Below are positions 12,061 to 23,289 of a stretch of 64,000 nt of DNA, piece by piece. Within the stretch, counting starts at the first letter, position 1. Every line of letters starts with the position of its first letter. Origin of the DNA: Litsea cubeba (taxonomy: Eukaryota > Streptophyta > Magnoliopsida > Laurales > Lauraceae); assembly GCA_012931725.1 (NCBI GenBank), contig CM022952.1, forward strand, positions 54,434,876-54,498,875, written 5' to 3'. Under the pieces are notes generated by a model that searched no databases, had not been told where the DNA came from, and saw only the letters and a program-made list of their open reading frames with translations. The translations under genes and the position numbers were made by a program.

Positions 12061-12933
12061 TCAAACCCCAGGCATAAGGAAATCTTTATCCTTCTCCAAG
12101 TTCTCCATAGCTTCTGCAGTTAAACAGATCTCCGCATCCACACTCCTTCCTCCATCCCTCCCTGGATACAGGTACACCATCCCATCAAACTTGTTGTTAC
12201 TCCCACTCCTCACCACATCAGGCCTGCCAAATCCGAAGTCCACTTCATAAACCTGAAACTTCGGCGAGCTCCCGACTGCCACGCAATTGATGCCCGCATC
12301 CTTGAACTCGAACAGCTTGGGTGCGCTCTCCCACTCCTTAGAGCGCCTGTCGATGGCCTTCGAGTCATGGGATGCAATAACATCTCTCAACATAGCCCCC
12401 CCGAATGAGATAGGTTGTGCAAGCAACACCCCTGCAGCAGTGACCGTGAATACGGCTTGGATAAGATTGCCAAAGTAGCTATCGGGCATTGGTGGGTCAA
12501 CACGCTTGCGGCAGTCCATGAAGATGGTGAACACGGTGTAGTCTTCCGGTTTGAGCTGCCGAGCGCGAGTGACCGCGTTCCAGAGGTGTGCACCCAAGGA
12601 CTGGAAGGCAGAGAGGGGCTTGGAGCCATCCGGAAGGCCGGTGTTGGCTTCGGCCTTGATCTTGTCCATTGCGGTTTCGGAGAATTGGAAGACTCTCTCT
12701 ATGAGTGGCGCTGATTTGGGCTTGGTTTCCCCGTTGAGGGGGAAGGAAGGAAGGTCGAGCTTGACGCGTGTGTTGCGTGCCTGGGTGCGGTCATGAAAGG
12801 GTTCGAGGGAGATGGTGTCTGAGCCCCTGCAGATCTCAGCCCATGAGCTCATGAAGTGCCATGTAGAGTACCCATCAAGGACTGCATGGTTGAATGCACA
12901 TCCCATTGCTAGGCCATCCCTGAGCTTTGTGAA
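12061..12933 (-). CDS. DCR: DCR-like exon 2
   Basis: It encodes residues 153-442, starting FTKLRDGLAMG and including HAVLDG and DFGFG. The open frame extends 30 bases into the intron (to an ATG at 12963), but the acceptor CTTTGGCAG and family alignment place the exon start at 12933. The stop codon is at 12061-12063. Confidence 0.87.
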   Translation of the reverse strand, partial: FTKLRDGLAMGCAFNHAVLDGYSTWHFMSSWAEICRGSDTISLEPFHDRTQARNTRVKLDLPSFPLNGETKPKSAPLIERVFQFSETAMDKIKAEANTGLPDGSKPLSAFQSLGAHLWNAVTRARQLKPEDYTVFTIFMDCRKRVDPPMPDSYFGNLIQAVFTVTAAGVLLAQPISFGGAMLRDVIASHDSKAIDRRSKEWESAPKLFEFKDAGINCVAVGSSPKFQVYEVDFGFGRPDVVRSGSNNKFDGMVYLYPGRDGGRSVDAEICLTAEAMENLEKDKDFLMPGV

Positions 12934-15900
12934 CTGCCAAAGAAGCCAAGGGTACTCATTCAATCATCAAGAGACAATGTTAGCTTTGGGCGTTAGGCAT
13001 GATATAGCAAAGTATCAAATGGGATAGTCTGAATATTGCTTGTCAAAGCATAAGGGGTTCTATAAAAAATATTCAGAGTACGCACCACAAGCTCTTATAA
13101 GGAAGTGTTACAAAGGTTGCCCATGACCTAACTCTTGTGCAATTTCTGAAACCATCTGATCACAAAAGGTTATGAAGGCCTAGAAATTGTCAAAATCCTA
13201 GTTGGATGATTATCAAATGTGCACAGTGAATCCAAACGGTTCGAAAAATTGGATAAATGTTTAATTTGGTTGTGTTAATTCAAGTAGAGAGAGAGGGCGA
13301 TCAGATTAAGATAATCTTTGAACAGTCTTGTGAGGCCGATTGAGGCCACGTCAATTCGTGGGAAGGAGGGGATTGAACCATCAGTATGTGACCCACCTAT
13401 GTGTAAAATTTCATATCCATCAGATCATCATAATCCATTGATCTGAACAACTTGATCTGTGATGCTCAAGTTTGATGATTTAAGAATACATCTTTTTTTT
13501 TCGATTATATTAATCCGATGATCAAATCCACTTCGGATTGATATGGAATCAGTGACATTAAAGGGAGTAATAGTGCGTCCCATTAGTATCGACTATAGGA
13601 GGTATTTTCAAGCCATGCATGGCATCTAAACTATGGCACGCAAGCACACAAGCCCAATCCACTTATAGCGCGGTTGATGATGCACCTCCCTTCCTTAGAA
13701 ACAACTAGGGATCAATCTTGAGCTGTATCAATGATGCTATTGGCTACAGACTTTGGACTGAGAATTTACCTTTAAAAATAAAAAATAAAAAAAATCCACT
13801 TTATGTATATTTGTTTATTTCTTTGTTTTATTTATTTTCTATAGTATTATGTAACAGACCATGTGTACGTAACTTGGGTATTATAAGACCCTCTTGCTCA
13901 CTTTAAGAAAAGCCAAAGGTAAAGGCTACTTGAAAATTCATGTTTTGTCCAATGCAAGTGAAGTGATTAAAGCTTTTAAGGGAGATGAAGTTTGGGCTAT
14001 TAGTGCTACCATTTTGGATATCATAAAAAGTGGCTAAAGTCTTTGAGATAGTGGATTTTAGTTATATTCCTAGAAATTAAATTGAGGCGGCTCACAAGTG
14101 TGCCAAGTTTATCTTTTGCTAAAAGGGCCAATTTTTTAACCCGAGGGGGTTGGTTGAGTGATCGGATTTCGGTTCTCCCCTCTTTCGGAGTTAGAGGTGT
14201 TGGTATCGACCTTCGGTTTCTCCTCTTCAGGAAGTGAAGGTTGAGTCCACTTGTACTACCACCTGGGGGCAATGGGGTTTTATCCGACTTTTCTCTAGGT
14301 CTAGAGGGATTAGTCCAGTCCAAAGGATTGTGAACCCTCTATTAATAAAAAAAAACAGAGAAAGAGAGAGAAAGAAAAGGAAAAAAAGCCCAATTTTGGG
14401 TGGACTGATCAATTGGATTTTGTTTCTTGTTGGTGGTCGGGTCCATGTTCTTTGATGTAGTTTCTTGCTGTGCTTCTGTTTTAATGATTCTTCATTACCC
14501 AAAAAAACAAACCATAGGGACTCGAACTTGAGCTTGAACCTGGCCTCATTTGCATGCACAGGCTAGGAGGACTCTACAAGTAATTAAGTGACATTGCACA
14601 TTAAATGTGTGAGTATCACAAAATGTGCCAACTGCAAAGGTCCTCTGACAGGACAGTTGGTATGGTCCATTAATAAAATTTGGACCATGGCACAGCACCT
14701 CCGAGAAGGAGCCCATTTAAAGAACATATCAGTCTGGATGTCATACACTTGTCCCCACTTGCTCCTGAGTCATGAGGCTCATAAAATGTAAGTGCAACAA
14801 AGACTAATAGTCAGAAACGTCGGGGACGTTTGTCTTTTTATGCTTGAGAGCTTAGACATGTAAATTTCATATGTAAAATACACATTAAATAGATCATCAT
14901 GTTTATAACCATTTTCACATGAGCAAACATTATATCATACATAACATTTTTATATATCTCAAAATTCATTAAGATTCAAGACATAAAATTAAATGATTTG
15001 AAGTTTGATAGGTGAATAAAACTTTAAACATTGAAAAAAACAATGATGAAAGGATTTGTTACCTTGATTTCTCCCAAATGCATATAGAAAGCTAGGGGGC
15101 AATAACATGCCAAATTCATTTTCCAAATGGAAAGCACACATGTACAGTAGCACGTTTCTAACCAAGCAGCCCGTGTGTAATAATATCATACTAGGTGTTA
15201 GAATTTTTAAATGAGAATCACCTGATTTACACACCAATATCTTTGCACCTCATTAATTCATTTGATGTAAAAATGTACACACATGCGTAAATGTAACATA
15301 TGTATAGTGTTTAAATATGTAAATAGATGCAAACAAATAAACCTTGGTCTCTTGTATAAGTGTAGCTGATTTACCATGGTCATGGTTGAGTATTCATTTA
15401 ATTTCTCATCTCTTATTAATTTATTTCTTGTCAAAAGGAGGTTATTAATGGTCATTTATATAGATGCTCACCTTTATTTCTTTAATTTTAGCCACCTTTA
15501 TGAATTTCATTTTTTCAAATTCTCAAGTAAAAATGCCCTAATGGTTTGGCCCCCTAAACATATTTTTCAAAAAAACTTTTCTTTAATGATGCTGTCACAA
15601 CATCATCTAAATTTCTAGTGGTCAAGAAAATTTTTCTAATGCTAATGGTATGAAATTAAAGATCATCATCTAGCCTTTAAGATTTCTGTCACTTAGGACC
15701 CTGGCATTTTAAAAGATAGAGACTTTGTAGAAAAGAAATTAAATTTATCCCCCAATTCTCAATCAAACAGGCCCAATTATTTTTTAAGTAGACAGTTCCT
15801 CCGCATCCTGCCACAGCACAAATTTTCAATGGAAACATGTGCACTGTTGCAATAATTAATCTACAGTTTTTTTGGTAAATAACAATTAATCTACAGTTGG

Positions 15901-18900
15901 AATAGTCATACGCCAGTGCTTACCTAGTAAAGATCTGCAACAGTACGATCTATTTATTGATCCACATGCCATGCTGTCATTTAATATATCTACTAAAAAG
16001 AATAATTGTTAACTTACTCTATTTTTTTTAATTGTATTGAAAAGTATTTATACTGTCTTTACTGAATCCTCTAGGTTTTAATTGGAATGATTAGCTAAGA
16101 AAATTGAATATTGTATCAACGCCAATCGATTGCGACTTTGAATTCCAGGAAAAACGACTAGATGCATAGAAAAAAAAAATATTTTTCTCCACGCCAAATC
16201 AGCTCTAATTGGTTTATTCATCAAATCGATGAAAAATATAATTAGAACATGTCCCAACCTATAGTTTTATAACTTTGACTTAGTCTATCTTTTTAAGCTC
16301 GGTCAAGATTCGACTTAGCCTTCGAGTGGACTCAACATGATATTCTGCAGGATACCCCTTTGAGTTGGCTCACCGATCCAAGGCTTTGCAGGATGCATGG
16401 AACCAATTGAGCACTTTGGTGTGGCATATTATTAAATTAAGGTCATTACTGTTACTATATATCACAGAGAAAGTTCTTCAATTAAATTTTGACTACTACT
16501 TTTAATTTTGACTCTCTCCAAAATCCTTATTTTTATTATTATTTTTTTAATAACGTATATACACATGCTTGTTCTTTAAAATGGCTTGTGTGAAGGCTGA
16601 AGCTAGTGATAGATGACAACCAGACTATCACCATAAGATACTATAAGAAAAAAATTGATTGAACAGGAGTCCCTTTCCTCCACCCCCTACAAAGGGGTGC
16701 ACTTGGGACATATCCAATTCATTATAAGCCTTTATATAGTTTTCTTTTGGTAAAGAAAGCTTTTTTACTTTGAAAAAGAAAAAGCAAAGAGGCAACAACC
16801 AACTGAAAGCAAGAGGAGAACATGTCACAAACCACAAGATTGCATGTTAAAGTCATATTCCAAGCAATGAAAAAAGAAAGCACACTTGAGACATATCCCA
16901 TTTATAAATTATAATTAGCCTTTAATAATTCAAAGTTATAAATCTCACAACCATGGGGGGTTGCTGGTTAAAGTCATGTTTCAGGAAAAGGAAAAAAAAA
17001 AAGGAAATTAAAAAATAGTTTGAGGTTAAGGGATAGGTGAAATGTTATAAGTTGGATCAGATGCTCCTAGCATTAATGAATAAAGTCCAATTCATCAAGC
17101 AATAATGACCGGATTAATGTTAAAAAAGTGTGAAATTGAAGGAAATTAAGAAATGTGTGTCAAAGGTATATAAATGGGAAAGGTAAGCCCTAATCTATAG
17201 TTCTCAAAGGCATCATTTTCCAACAACATAGATTAGATAGGGTATTAAATGCACTTAAAAATCAAGATCACGTGAGAGGTAAATATATAGAGCCCTTCTC
17301 ATTCTATTAGGAAAAAAGAAAAAGCTTTCCTCATCCCACATTTACCATACTTGTGGTGGTAAGCCCCACAAAGTGGAACTTAAAACATTTCTCAATTTAA
17401 AAGATTAAGATATATATATATATATAATATCAACAAATGATTATAGGGAGGTGCTCCTATGAGAGACACTCTCACCAAGTTTATGAGAGATGGATGGGGG
17501 CCCTCACTTCCATATCCACTCTCATCAACTTAAATGCAAGGACCCCCAACTTAAATGTGAGGGCCCCCACCTATCTCTCACCAACTTGGTGAGAGTGCCT
17601 CTCACTAGAGCACCTCCCATGATTATATAGTAAAAGAAAAGGCAACTTGACATTTAACGCAAGTAAATTCTAAACTAATAAAACATTGTGGTCCTAATAC
17701 ACACAAGCGCGCACACTTGAAAAATGTAGGAAGATACTCACACACTCATGGTTGAGGGGTGTTGGCACCTTTGTTTCACATGGTACTGAGGAATTGATTC
17801 AGGGTCATCAAGTTTAAGCATCACTCCTATACTAATGGCCAAAATTAGCAGGAAAATAAAGGTCAAAAGGTGGAAGCATCCTTTTGAAAACAAATGAATT
17901 CATGCACATTCAATACAATTAAAATGGGAAGAGTGATCTTAACTCTTAATCAACCCCAACCATAAGAAACTACTTTAATAATGAGACCAACTACAAACGC
18001 CTTTCTCTTGAATGCGTGATAACTTAGGGCCAGTAAGAATTGATGGATATGAACAAAACTTAGAGGAGGGCCCATTTCCAATTTTATTAAACGACCTGAC
18101 CTTTTTATTTCGATTGTCACTTGCAGCACACTGCGCACCACACATCGGGACAGTCCCAAAGGTGGGATGTATCTCTTAATTCCATATACACATATATGAC
18201 GTGCAGTCTGAATGGACGAAGCTCAGATGCCCAGATGCGCAATTAAATGTCTTCCCTCGAAATAAATGTCCATATTTTATACATTTAAAACACATTTATG
18301 TTGACAAGTGATGGATTTGATTGTAGGTTTAAATTGTATTATAGTAAAAATCATATAAGAGAAGAGAACGCATTTATTTTAAGCAATTTAAATTGTAATA
18401 AATTGGCCTTCGAGATTTATGAAGAGAAGGTTTACTTCATGAAGTACACTTTGTGTGTGTATGTGAAAGAGACATCCAGAGTACAGAGGCTACTGTAAGA
18501 ATTCGAGTGAGAGAGCTAACTTTTTTTTTTTTTTTTTTGTTAGCCAGCTTGTTGTAGCTATTTATTAGGGGCCAACAACTGGCCAATTAAAGCACAACTC
18601 TCCACCTCAGTCCATGAAAGGGGGGCCCACTTCTCAAAATTAAAGTGGCTCAAATATTGCTCACTCACCTCTTGTTAAAACATGTAAAAGAATGCATATT
18701 AATTCTTAAAATATGTAAGGGGTTTTGAAATTTTTTAACCTTTTCTAACTATGGGTGGGGATTTCAGCCCCCAACAACTTCTACGTGGTCCGCCCTCACA
18801 ACTATAATGTAGCGCCACTGCATTATAGTATAATGTAACGCTCATTTTCAATGCATGGCAGGCCCATAGAAGATGAGAGCATTGCATCATATTATAATGC

Positions 18901-21900
18901 AATGGTGCTTCATTGTAGTCCCTGAAAACCTATAAAATGAGATAGTACATGGTGGGCCCTCCAACAACACAGGCGTGGTTATCTTCGTGCTTGAAATTTG
19001 CTGTGGAAATCCAAAGGTGAAAATTCCTCATTTTACACAAATTAACTGGCTCATGTTTGAATTGACTCCATGACTTACATGAGGTTATTTTACACATTAG
19101 GATGAACCCTACTGTAATTTGCTTGAAAATCTAGAGCTAGAGGTGTTCAATCTAAGTGGGGCATGCTTATAAATCTGTGCAGATGTCTAATCACCTGACT
19201 ATTAAAGCCTAATGAAGTAATAATATACGGCAGTTGAGAGTTGAGAATAATGTTTGTCATATCCAGAAGAATCCTCTGCCAGCACAAAAAGAACTCTGCG
19301 TACTATAAACCATAAAGTGGGGGGCGCACCTTCTTCAATTCAAAATCATTGTATATCTACCGAGTCCTGCTACATGGACTAACTCATGGACAGAATCATG
19401 GACTAATTTAATGGTTCTCATTTAAATATTGGATGAGAAAAATATTGGATGTTCTCATCCAATATTTATATGAAACCATGGGGTTAGTCCATGAACTAAC
19501 TCTATTAGTTAGTCCATGTAGACTTTTTGATATCTACCCCATGTATCATCACTGGAAATAGAGCCCTGCTACTTGGCCTGATGCCAGGCCCGAAAAGTGG
19601 CCTGACATCAGGCCTATAGCCGTTGGATCTCAAATTTGAGATCCAACGGCTATAGGCCTGATGTCAGGCCACTTTTCGGGCCTGGCATAAGGCCAAGTAG
19701 ACTTTTTCCTGAAAATATCTCTCTAATTGAAGCAGCAAGTACTATTAGATTGATCAAATTTTATATATGTGATTATACATAATTAGACCTTGCCCCACGC
19801 CCCACCCCTTTTGTTAGGGGCGAGGTCTCTGGCTATAATGCTAGCACTAATCTCGCACGTGGTCTCAGTATAGGACGATAAATGATCCTATACTTTCTTG
19901 TAGTATGGTTCTGATTACATTTTAATTAGTCTAATTTAGTCTAATATAGGGCCACCTTTTGTTTGATCCGGATTACTTCAACATATGCTTTGCCATGCAT
20001 GGCATTGATTCAAGTTTTAATCTCATGAGAGCAGCATATACAAATAAATCAATTATGTAAATCAAACGTAATTATTTATTTTACATGTATTAATTTATTG
20101 ATGTATATCACTCTAACAATAACATAAATTAGTTATCACTACTCATAAACAAAGAGATAGGTAGGTGTACGAAGCATCATAAAAGTTAAATTAGGTTTTA
20201 GCTGCCATTAGAATCATTGTGGCCGGTCAAGTCACTCAATTTTTTTTCTACCAAAAACCAGTCCACCTAAATTTCTTTATTTATTTTAATTTTAGTAAAC
20301 TAAGATATTCATTTCCACGAGAAGAACTAGACCAGACCAGAAAGCAAAAGAAACATAAACATGCGAAACTAGTCCGCCCAAGAGGAGAAAGGGCTCACAG
20401 ATCCCATCTTACCACAAGCATGAGGCCAGCTACGCAATTTTGACTTATCCAAAATCACAAGGTCAAGAGAGAGCAGTATACGCGGGAAGGCAGCCCACTA
20501 AAGTGGAAAAATAACCCATATATGTGGGAAGGAAGCATGCACACACAAGAAGAGCGTGCATACTCAGGGTTCAAATCTTGAATAGTCAGGTGAGAACGAC
20601 TGCTCCTTACCACTTGGGTAAGTAGCCGTTCTCCGCTCAGACTTGTTAAACGTATCTTTCAAGAAAAAAGAGAAAAAAAGAAGATAAGGTTAAGGAAATG
20701 AACCTGATAATGGTTTGTTTCGTTACTATTGGAAATGAACCCACACAATCCATCCCCACAATCTATGATGGTTGACATTTCAAACTCAATTGGCAAATGG
20801 TCAGGATTCAGATTGATTCAATATTAGCACAATATGACCCAATTATTTGAACTCTAACATGCCCAACCGATTAACCCATAATCTCCATTAATATGCACAT
20901 CCATTTAACTTGGGCTCAGTCTCTTTGCCTTTCAGGCTAAATCTGGATTGAAGTCTTGTCTGTCCCATTGCCACCCTTAAATATTAATACACACCCACCT
21001 CATAAAAAACAACTACACTGACATGACATTTACTCACATAAATATCGATCATTTTTTTACTACGTTCAAATAAAATATGAATTCATGGTTTTAAAACATG
21101 GTAATATTGGCCAATAACAGAATCCCTACACATAACAGCTCATGCATCCAACCTAAAATGAATGTCGAAAGAAAAGCCCTAAAAAAATGTTAATGAAGAA
21201 AAAAATGGACATCTTCATATCTAGTGCTTATTTGATTGTTATAGATGTATGTAAAAAAAATGCAAGACAGACTATAAAGATGGTGAGAATGGGGTTTCAA
21301 CAAATTTTAAAGCTTGGGACCGCACCCATATAATAATAATAAAAAGAAATTGGCATTGATGTGGCTGAATTAACCTGCGATACAAGTCGATTTGGACTGA
21401 ATTTGAAACCATGCATTGCATTCACAATATATATTTGAATGTCCAGTAGCAAATAAAAATGAAAATAAAAAATAAAATGGGAGAATGGGCACTGACCTGT
21501 AGAGCCAACAAGGGGAGGTGGAACCCTTCCAAATTGAGGACTCCAGTGAAGGGCACAATCTCTTGCAGCAAGGAGTAGGCCTTGTCCCCAGTCAGATCTT
21601 CCACACACAAACCCAATGCCACTGCCTCCACAACCTCAACTCCACCATCCTCCTCTCCACACTTTTCCATCTTCAGCACTCCTTCCTCATCCTTCCCCAA
21701 CCTCCCACTAAGTGGATAAAAGTTTTCCAAAACCACCCTCAACCCTTCCTTCAATTTCCCCACCATCTCCTCATAATCGACCCCTTTATACAGCAACACC
21801 TTCTGGTTGTAGTAGAAGGTCACATATGGAAGGTCAAATGTGACCAATGGGCACTCCCTTTTCTCCACCTTCTTAGGAATGATCTTGGTCTTTCTTATGA

Positions 21901-21952
21901 CCTTCACCATCTCCGTCTCCAACTCCTCCCTCTTTCCATTCTCTTTGGCCAT
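12061..21952 (-). CDS. DCR: BAHD acyltransferase, DCR-like (two exons, 442 aa)
   Basis: CDS join: exon 1 21952-21497 (152 codons) and exon 2 12933-12061 (290 codons plus stop). The donor is CAG|GTCAGT and the acceptor CTTTGGCAG|TTC; the intron is phase 0. The 442-aa product fits the BAHD family (about 430-460 aa). It has the catalytic HxxxD motif HAVLDG (His168, Asp172), YFGN near residue 305 and DFGFG at 384-388, where most members have DFGWG. BAHD enzymes move acyl groups from acyl-CoA to hydroxyl or amine acceptors, usually in the cytosol. From memory of the family, the early block LVTFDLPYVTFYYNQK, the LNLEG segment and CVAVGSSPKFQVYEVD match DCR, which is needed for cutin and surface polyester formation in epidermis. 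No stops or frameshifts are seen. The ATG at 21952 is used because the frame upstream has no other ATG. A different clade member is the main alternative. Confidence 0.85.
13940..14370 (+). mobile_element. Decayed non-LTR remnant (RNase H-like fragment plus SINE-like tail)
   Basis: Around 14035-14120 a broken frame reads IVDFSYIPRN, a stop, then IEAAHKCAKF, which resembles the C-terminal part of plant LINE-type RNase H domains. From about 14135 comes a segment with pol III-like boxes (GGTTGAGTGATCGG as an A-box candidate, GGTTGAGTCC at about 14238 as a B-box candidate). It runs to CTCTATTAATAAAAAAAAAC. This resembles a tRNA-derived SINE with a poly-A end. No target duplication was identified. 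The call is tentative. Confidence 0.45.
17409..17430. repeat. TA dinucleotide microsatellite
   Basis: A run of about nine TA units lies just upstream of the MITE at 17446. Confidence 0.85.
17446..17618. mobile_element. Mutator-type MITE, 173 bp
   Basis: The terminal inverted repeats are about 58 bp: the left end GGGAGGTGCTCCTATGAGAG pairs with the right end, whose reverse complement begins GGGAGGTGCTCTAGTGAGAG. Both arms contain CACTCTCACCAAGTT. It is flanked by a perfect 9-bp duplication ATGATTATA (17437-17445 and 17619-17627), which is diagnostic of Mutator-like transposition. It carries no coding capacity. It lies inside the DCR intron. Confidence 0.93.
18801..18919. mobile_element. Foldback element (probable MITE)
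   Basis: The arm 18801-18849 starting ACTATAATGTAGCGCCA pairs with 18871-18919, whose reverse complement starts ACTACAATGAAGCACCA. The arms are about 49 bp with roughly 80 percent identity around a short loop. The true outer ends and target duplication were not found, so its superfamily is unknown. Confidence 0.7.
19362..19529. mobile_element. Mutator-type MITE, 168 bp
   Basis: It starts GAGTCCTGCTACATGGAC and ends CCATGTAGACTTTTTG, so the ends form an inverted repeat around CTACATGGACTAAC. It also has internal inverted copies of ATTGGATGAGAA. The 9-bp duplication ATATCTACC flanks it (19353-19361 and 19530-19538). It shares terminal motifs with the next element 31 bp away. Confidence 0.88.
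19561..19708. mobile_element. Mutator-type MITE, 148 bp, near-perfect hairpin
   Basis: It starts GAGCCCTGCTACTTGGCC and ends GGCCAAGTAGACTTTTTC. Arms of about 60 bp are nearly perfectly complementary, meeting at CTCAAATTTGAG. The flanks are CTGGAAATA (19552-19560) and CTGAAAATA (19709-19717), an 8 of 9 match. The ends are related to those of the 19362-19529 element, so both belong to one MITE family. Confidence 0.88.
21497..21952 (-). CDS. DCR: DCR-like exon 1
   Basis: It encodes residues 1-152, from MAKENG through the block LVTFDLPYVTFYYNQK to the end LLALQ. This is the N-terminal half-domain up to just before the HxxxD motif, the usual position of the single conserved intron in many BAHD genes. 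The frame runs on into the intron until a stop near 21422, which is not expected to be translated. Confidence 0.85.
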
Positions 21953-22351
21953 TGTGGAATCCAAAATACAAAGACACCACCAACCTTTGATGAGGAAATG
22001 CAGAGTAACGTTAATAGCTAGTTTTATAGAGAGAGGGGATTGATGGGTGACTTGGTATTTGGTAAAGAGGGGCAGTAATAGGAACTACATGGAATGTAGT
22101 TGGGTGGCTTTAATGGATGTCATGGAGGTAGTTGGGTCCCATTAACTGCTTTGCCTATTCTTTATTGACTTTGTGTAACTTGTCAAGTTCTATCATATGG
22201 AAGGACTAAACATTTGCTATGATCACATGATGCTGATAAATGAGATAAAAGAAGACACATCACAGACTTCTTTTGTTCCATGACTACAAATAAAAAAAAA
22301 CATATCTATACAGATTTCATATTTTCTTTTAGATATTACATAATCAAGGTC
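21953..22351 (-). promoter_or_regulatory. DCR-like proximal promoter
   Basis: Only 400 bp separate the start codon from the target duplication of the retrotransposon nest (22352). A TATA box TATAAAAC lies at 22021-22028, giving an inferred transcription start near 21990 and a leader of about 40 nt. Read on the gene strand, CCCAACTAC occurs twice (22128-22136 and 22096-22104, 32 bp apart) and could be a MYB-type element; that reading is inference. Confidence 0.65.
22021..22028 (-). promoter_or_regulatory. TATA box of the DCR-like gene
   Basis: On the minus strand the sequence reads CTCTCTCTATAAAACTAGC. It is about 70 bp upstream of the start codon, a normal spacing for a plant promoter. Confidence 0.7.
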
Positions 22352-22356
22352 GTGAT

Positions 22357-22430
22357 TAACAAGGTTAACAGAAACAGAGAATGCAAGAGAATTTTAGGAG
22401 TAAATTATGTGTCTTCTCCTTTGGAGGACC
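22357..22430 (-). repeat. Ale-like copia 3' LTR, inner half before the Tekay insertion
   Basis: It begins TAACAAGGTTAACAGAAA on the plus strand and matches the right LTR from 55595 to the GGAGGACC site. The last five bases GGACC form the target duplication of the inserted chromovirus. Confidence 0.88.
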
Positions 22431-22989
22431 TGTTATAAATGGTAAGGAAATGAATTAAATGTTATATATATCGAATTGTTTAAATTGATTATTTGATAGC
22501 TCAAACTATCATAGACATGCATGTATTTGTTGAACCGTCGTATTCATGGTACTATTGATGAATGTCACAGGCCCAGATGCCCGTACCGATCCTGCAGCGG
22601 CCGTGCCGCCAGCGGAGAATGCCCACCCGATACCTCCAGGATGTTTAATCGAGTGGATTTGATTCGAAGTGCAAATAGAATAATTTTGGGAACAAGCTAG
22701 GAATAGATTTTTGTTAATCATTTTGGAATGTAAATAGAAGTTTTCCCGTATTGTAGTAATTATATGGTGGTTGACTTTCTTGTATATTGGACTTTACATT
22801 TGTAAGGACTTCTATATTATGTTTTCGTCAATGTATATTTTTCGTAATTTTATACAGTTGACAAATTATGTTGTGATCCCTTGTGAGTTTCGTTTTAGCT
22901 TTTGTTAACTCGAAATTTACAGGAGTAAGTATGCATTCGTGACTCGGGGTTTGTCCGAGCTAATCAGATCTCGGAACCGGATCGTGACA
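22431..22989 (+). repeat. 5' LTR of the chromovirus (5'-shortened)
   Basis: This 559-bp copy starts TGTTATAAATGG and ends GATCGTGACA. It aligns with 29619-30178. It lacks the first 1653 bp of the full LTR, including U3 and the TATA region. Confidence 0.85.
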
Positions 22990-23000
22990 TACTTATTGTA

Positions 23001-23012
23001 TGGTATCAGAGC
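23001..23012 (+). other. Primer binding site, initiator tRNA-Met type
   Basis: TGGTATCAGAGC is complementary to the 3' end of plant initiator tRNA-Met. It lies 11 bp after the LTR end, a usual position for chromoviruses. Confidence 0.85.
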
Positions 23013-23289
23013 ATTAGGTTAATAAGCTAAGTGAAAACATTTAAAATACTTAGCAAATTTACGAACGATGTGAGGAACGTTAATTCCGTAACAAATCTGG
23101 AATAGATTTGTGTTTATTGCTTTCACTCTATGTGATTGATATTGATGGAAGTGTTGAGATGTCAATCTTACATTCCATATTGTTTACAGCATAGCTTCTA
23201 GATCAGGATCTGGGCAGGATGACTTTATAGCAGTCACACCCCCTCCTATATTTGAGACCGATGCTAGATTCGCTGCTATACTCGAGCAG

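Larger units (their letters stand above)
12934..21496 (-). other. 8.6-kb intron of the DCR-like gene
   Basis: This single intron carries transposon debris listed separately: a non-LTR remnant (13940-14370), a TA microsatellite (17409-17430), three Mutator-type MITEs (17446-17618, 19362-19529, 19561-19708), a foldback (18801-18919) and a poly-T run near 18521-18538. In 12964-13900, 14500-17400 and 19720-21490 I see only AT-rich non-coding sequence with no recognisable gene. At 20570-20690 a B-box-like GGTTCAAATC is followed by an A-rich tail and could be a decayed SINE. Such length is well above typical for this gene family. Confidence 0.85.

Noticed and set aside
12415..12796. Plus-strand ORFs within DCR exon 2
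   Set aside because: They are shadows of the acyltransferase frame on the opposite strand.
20570..20690. Possible tRNA gene or SINE from a B-box-like GGTTCAAATC
   Set aside because: No cloverleaf, no convincing A-box and no target duplication could be found, so it is noted only in the intron entry.
21518..22043. 167-codon plus-strand ORF opposite DCR exon 1
   Set aside because: It overlaps exon 1 on the other strand and has His/Leu/Pro composition typical of a shadow frame.
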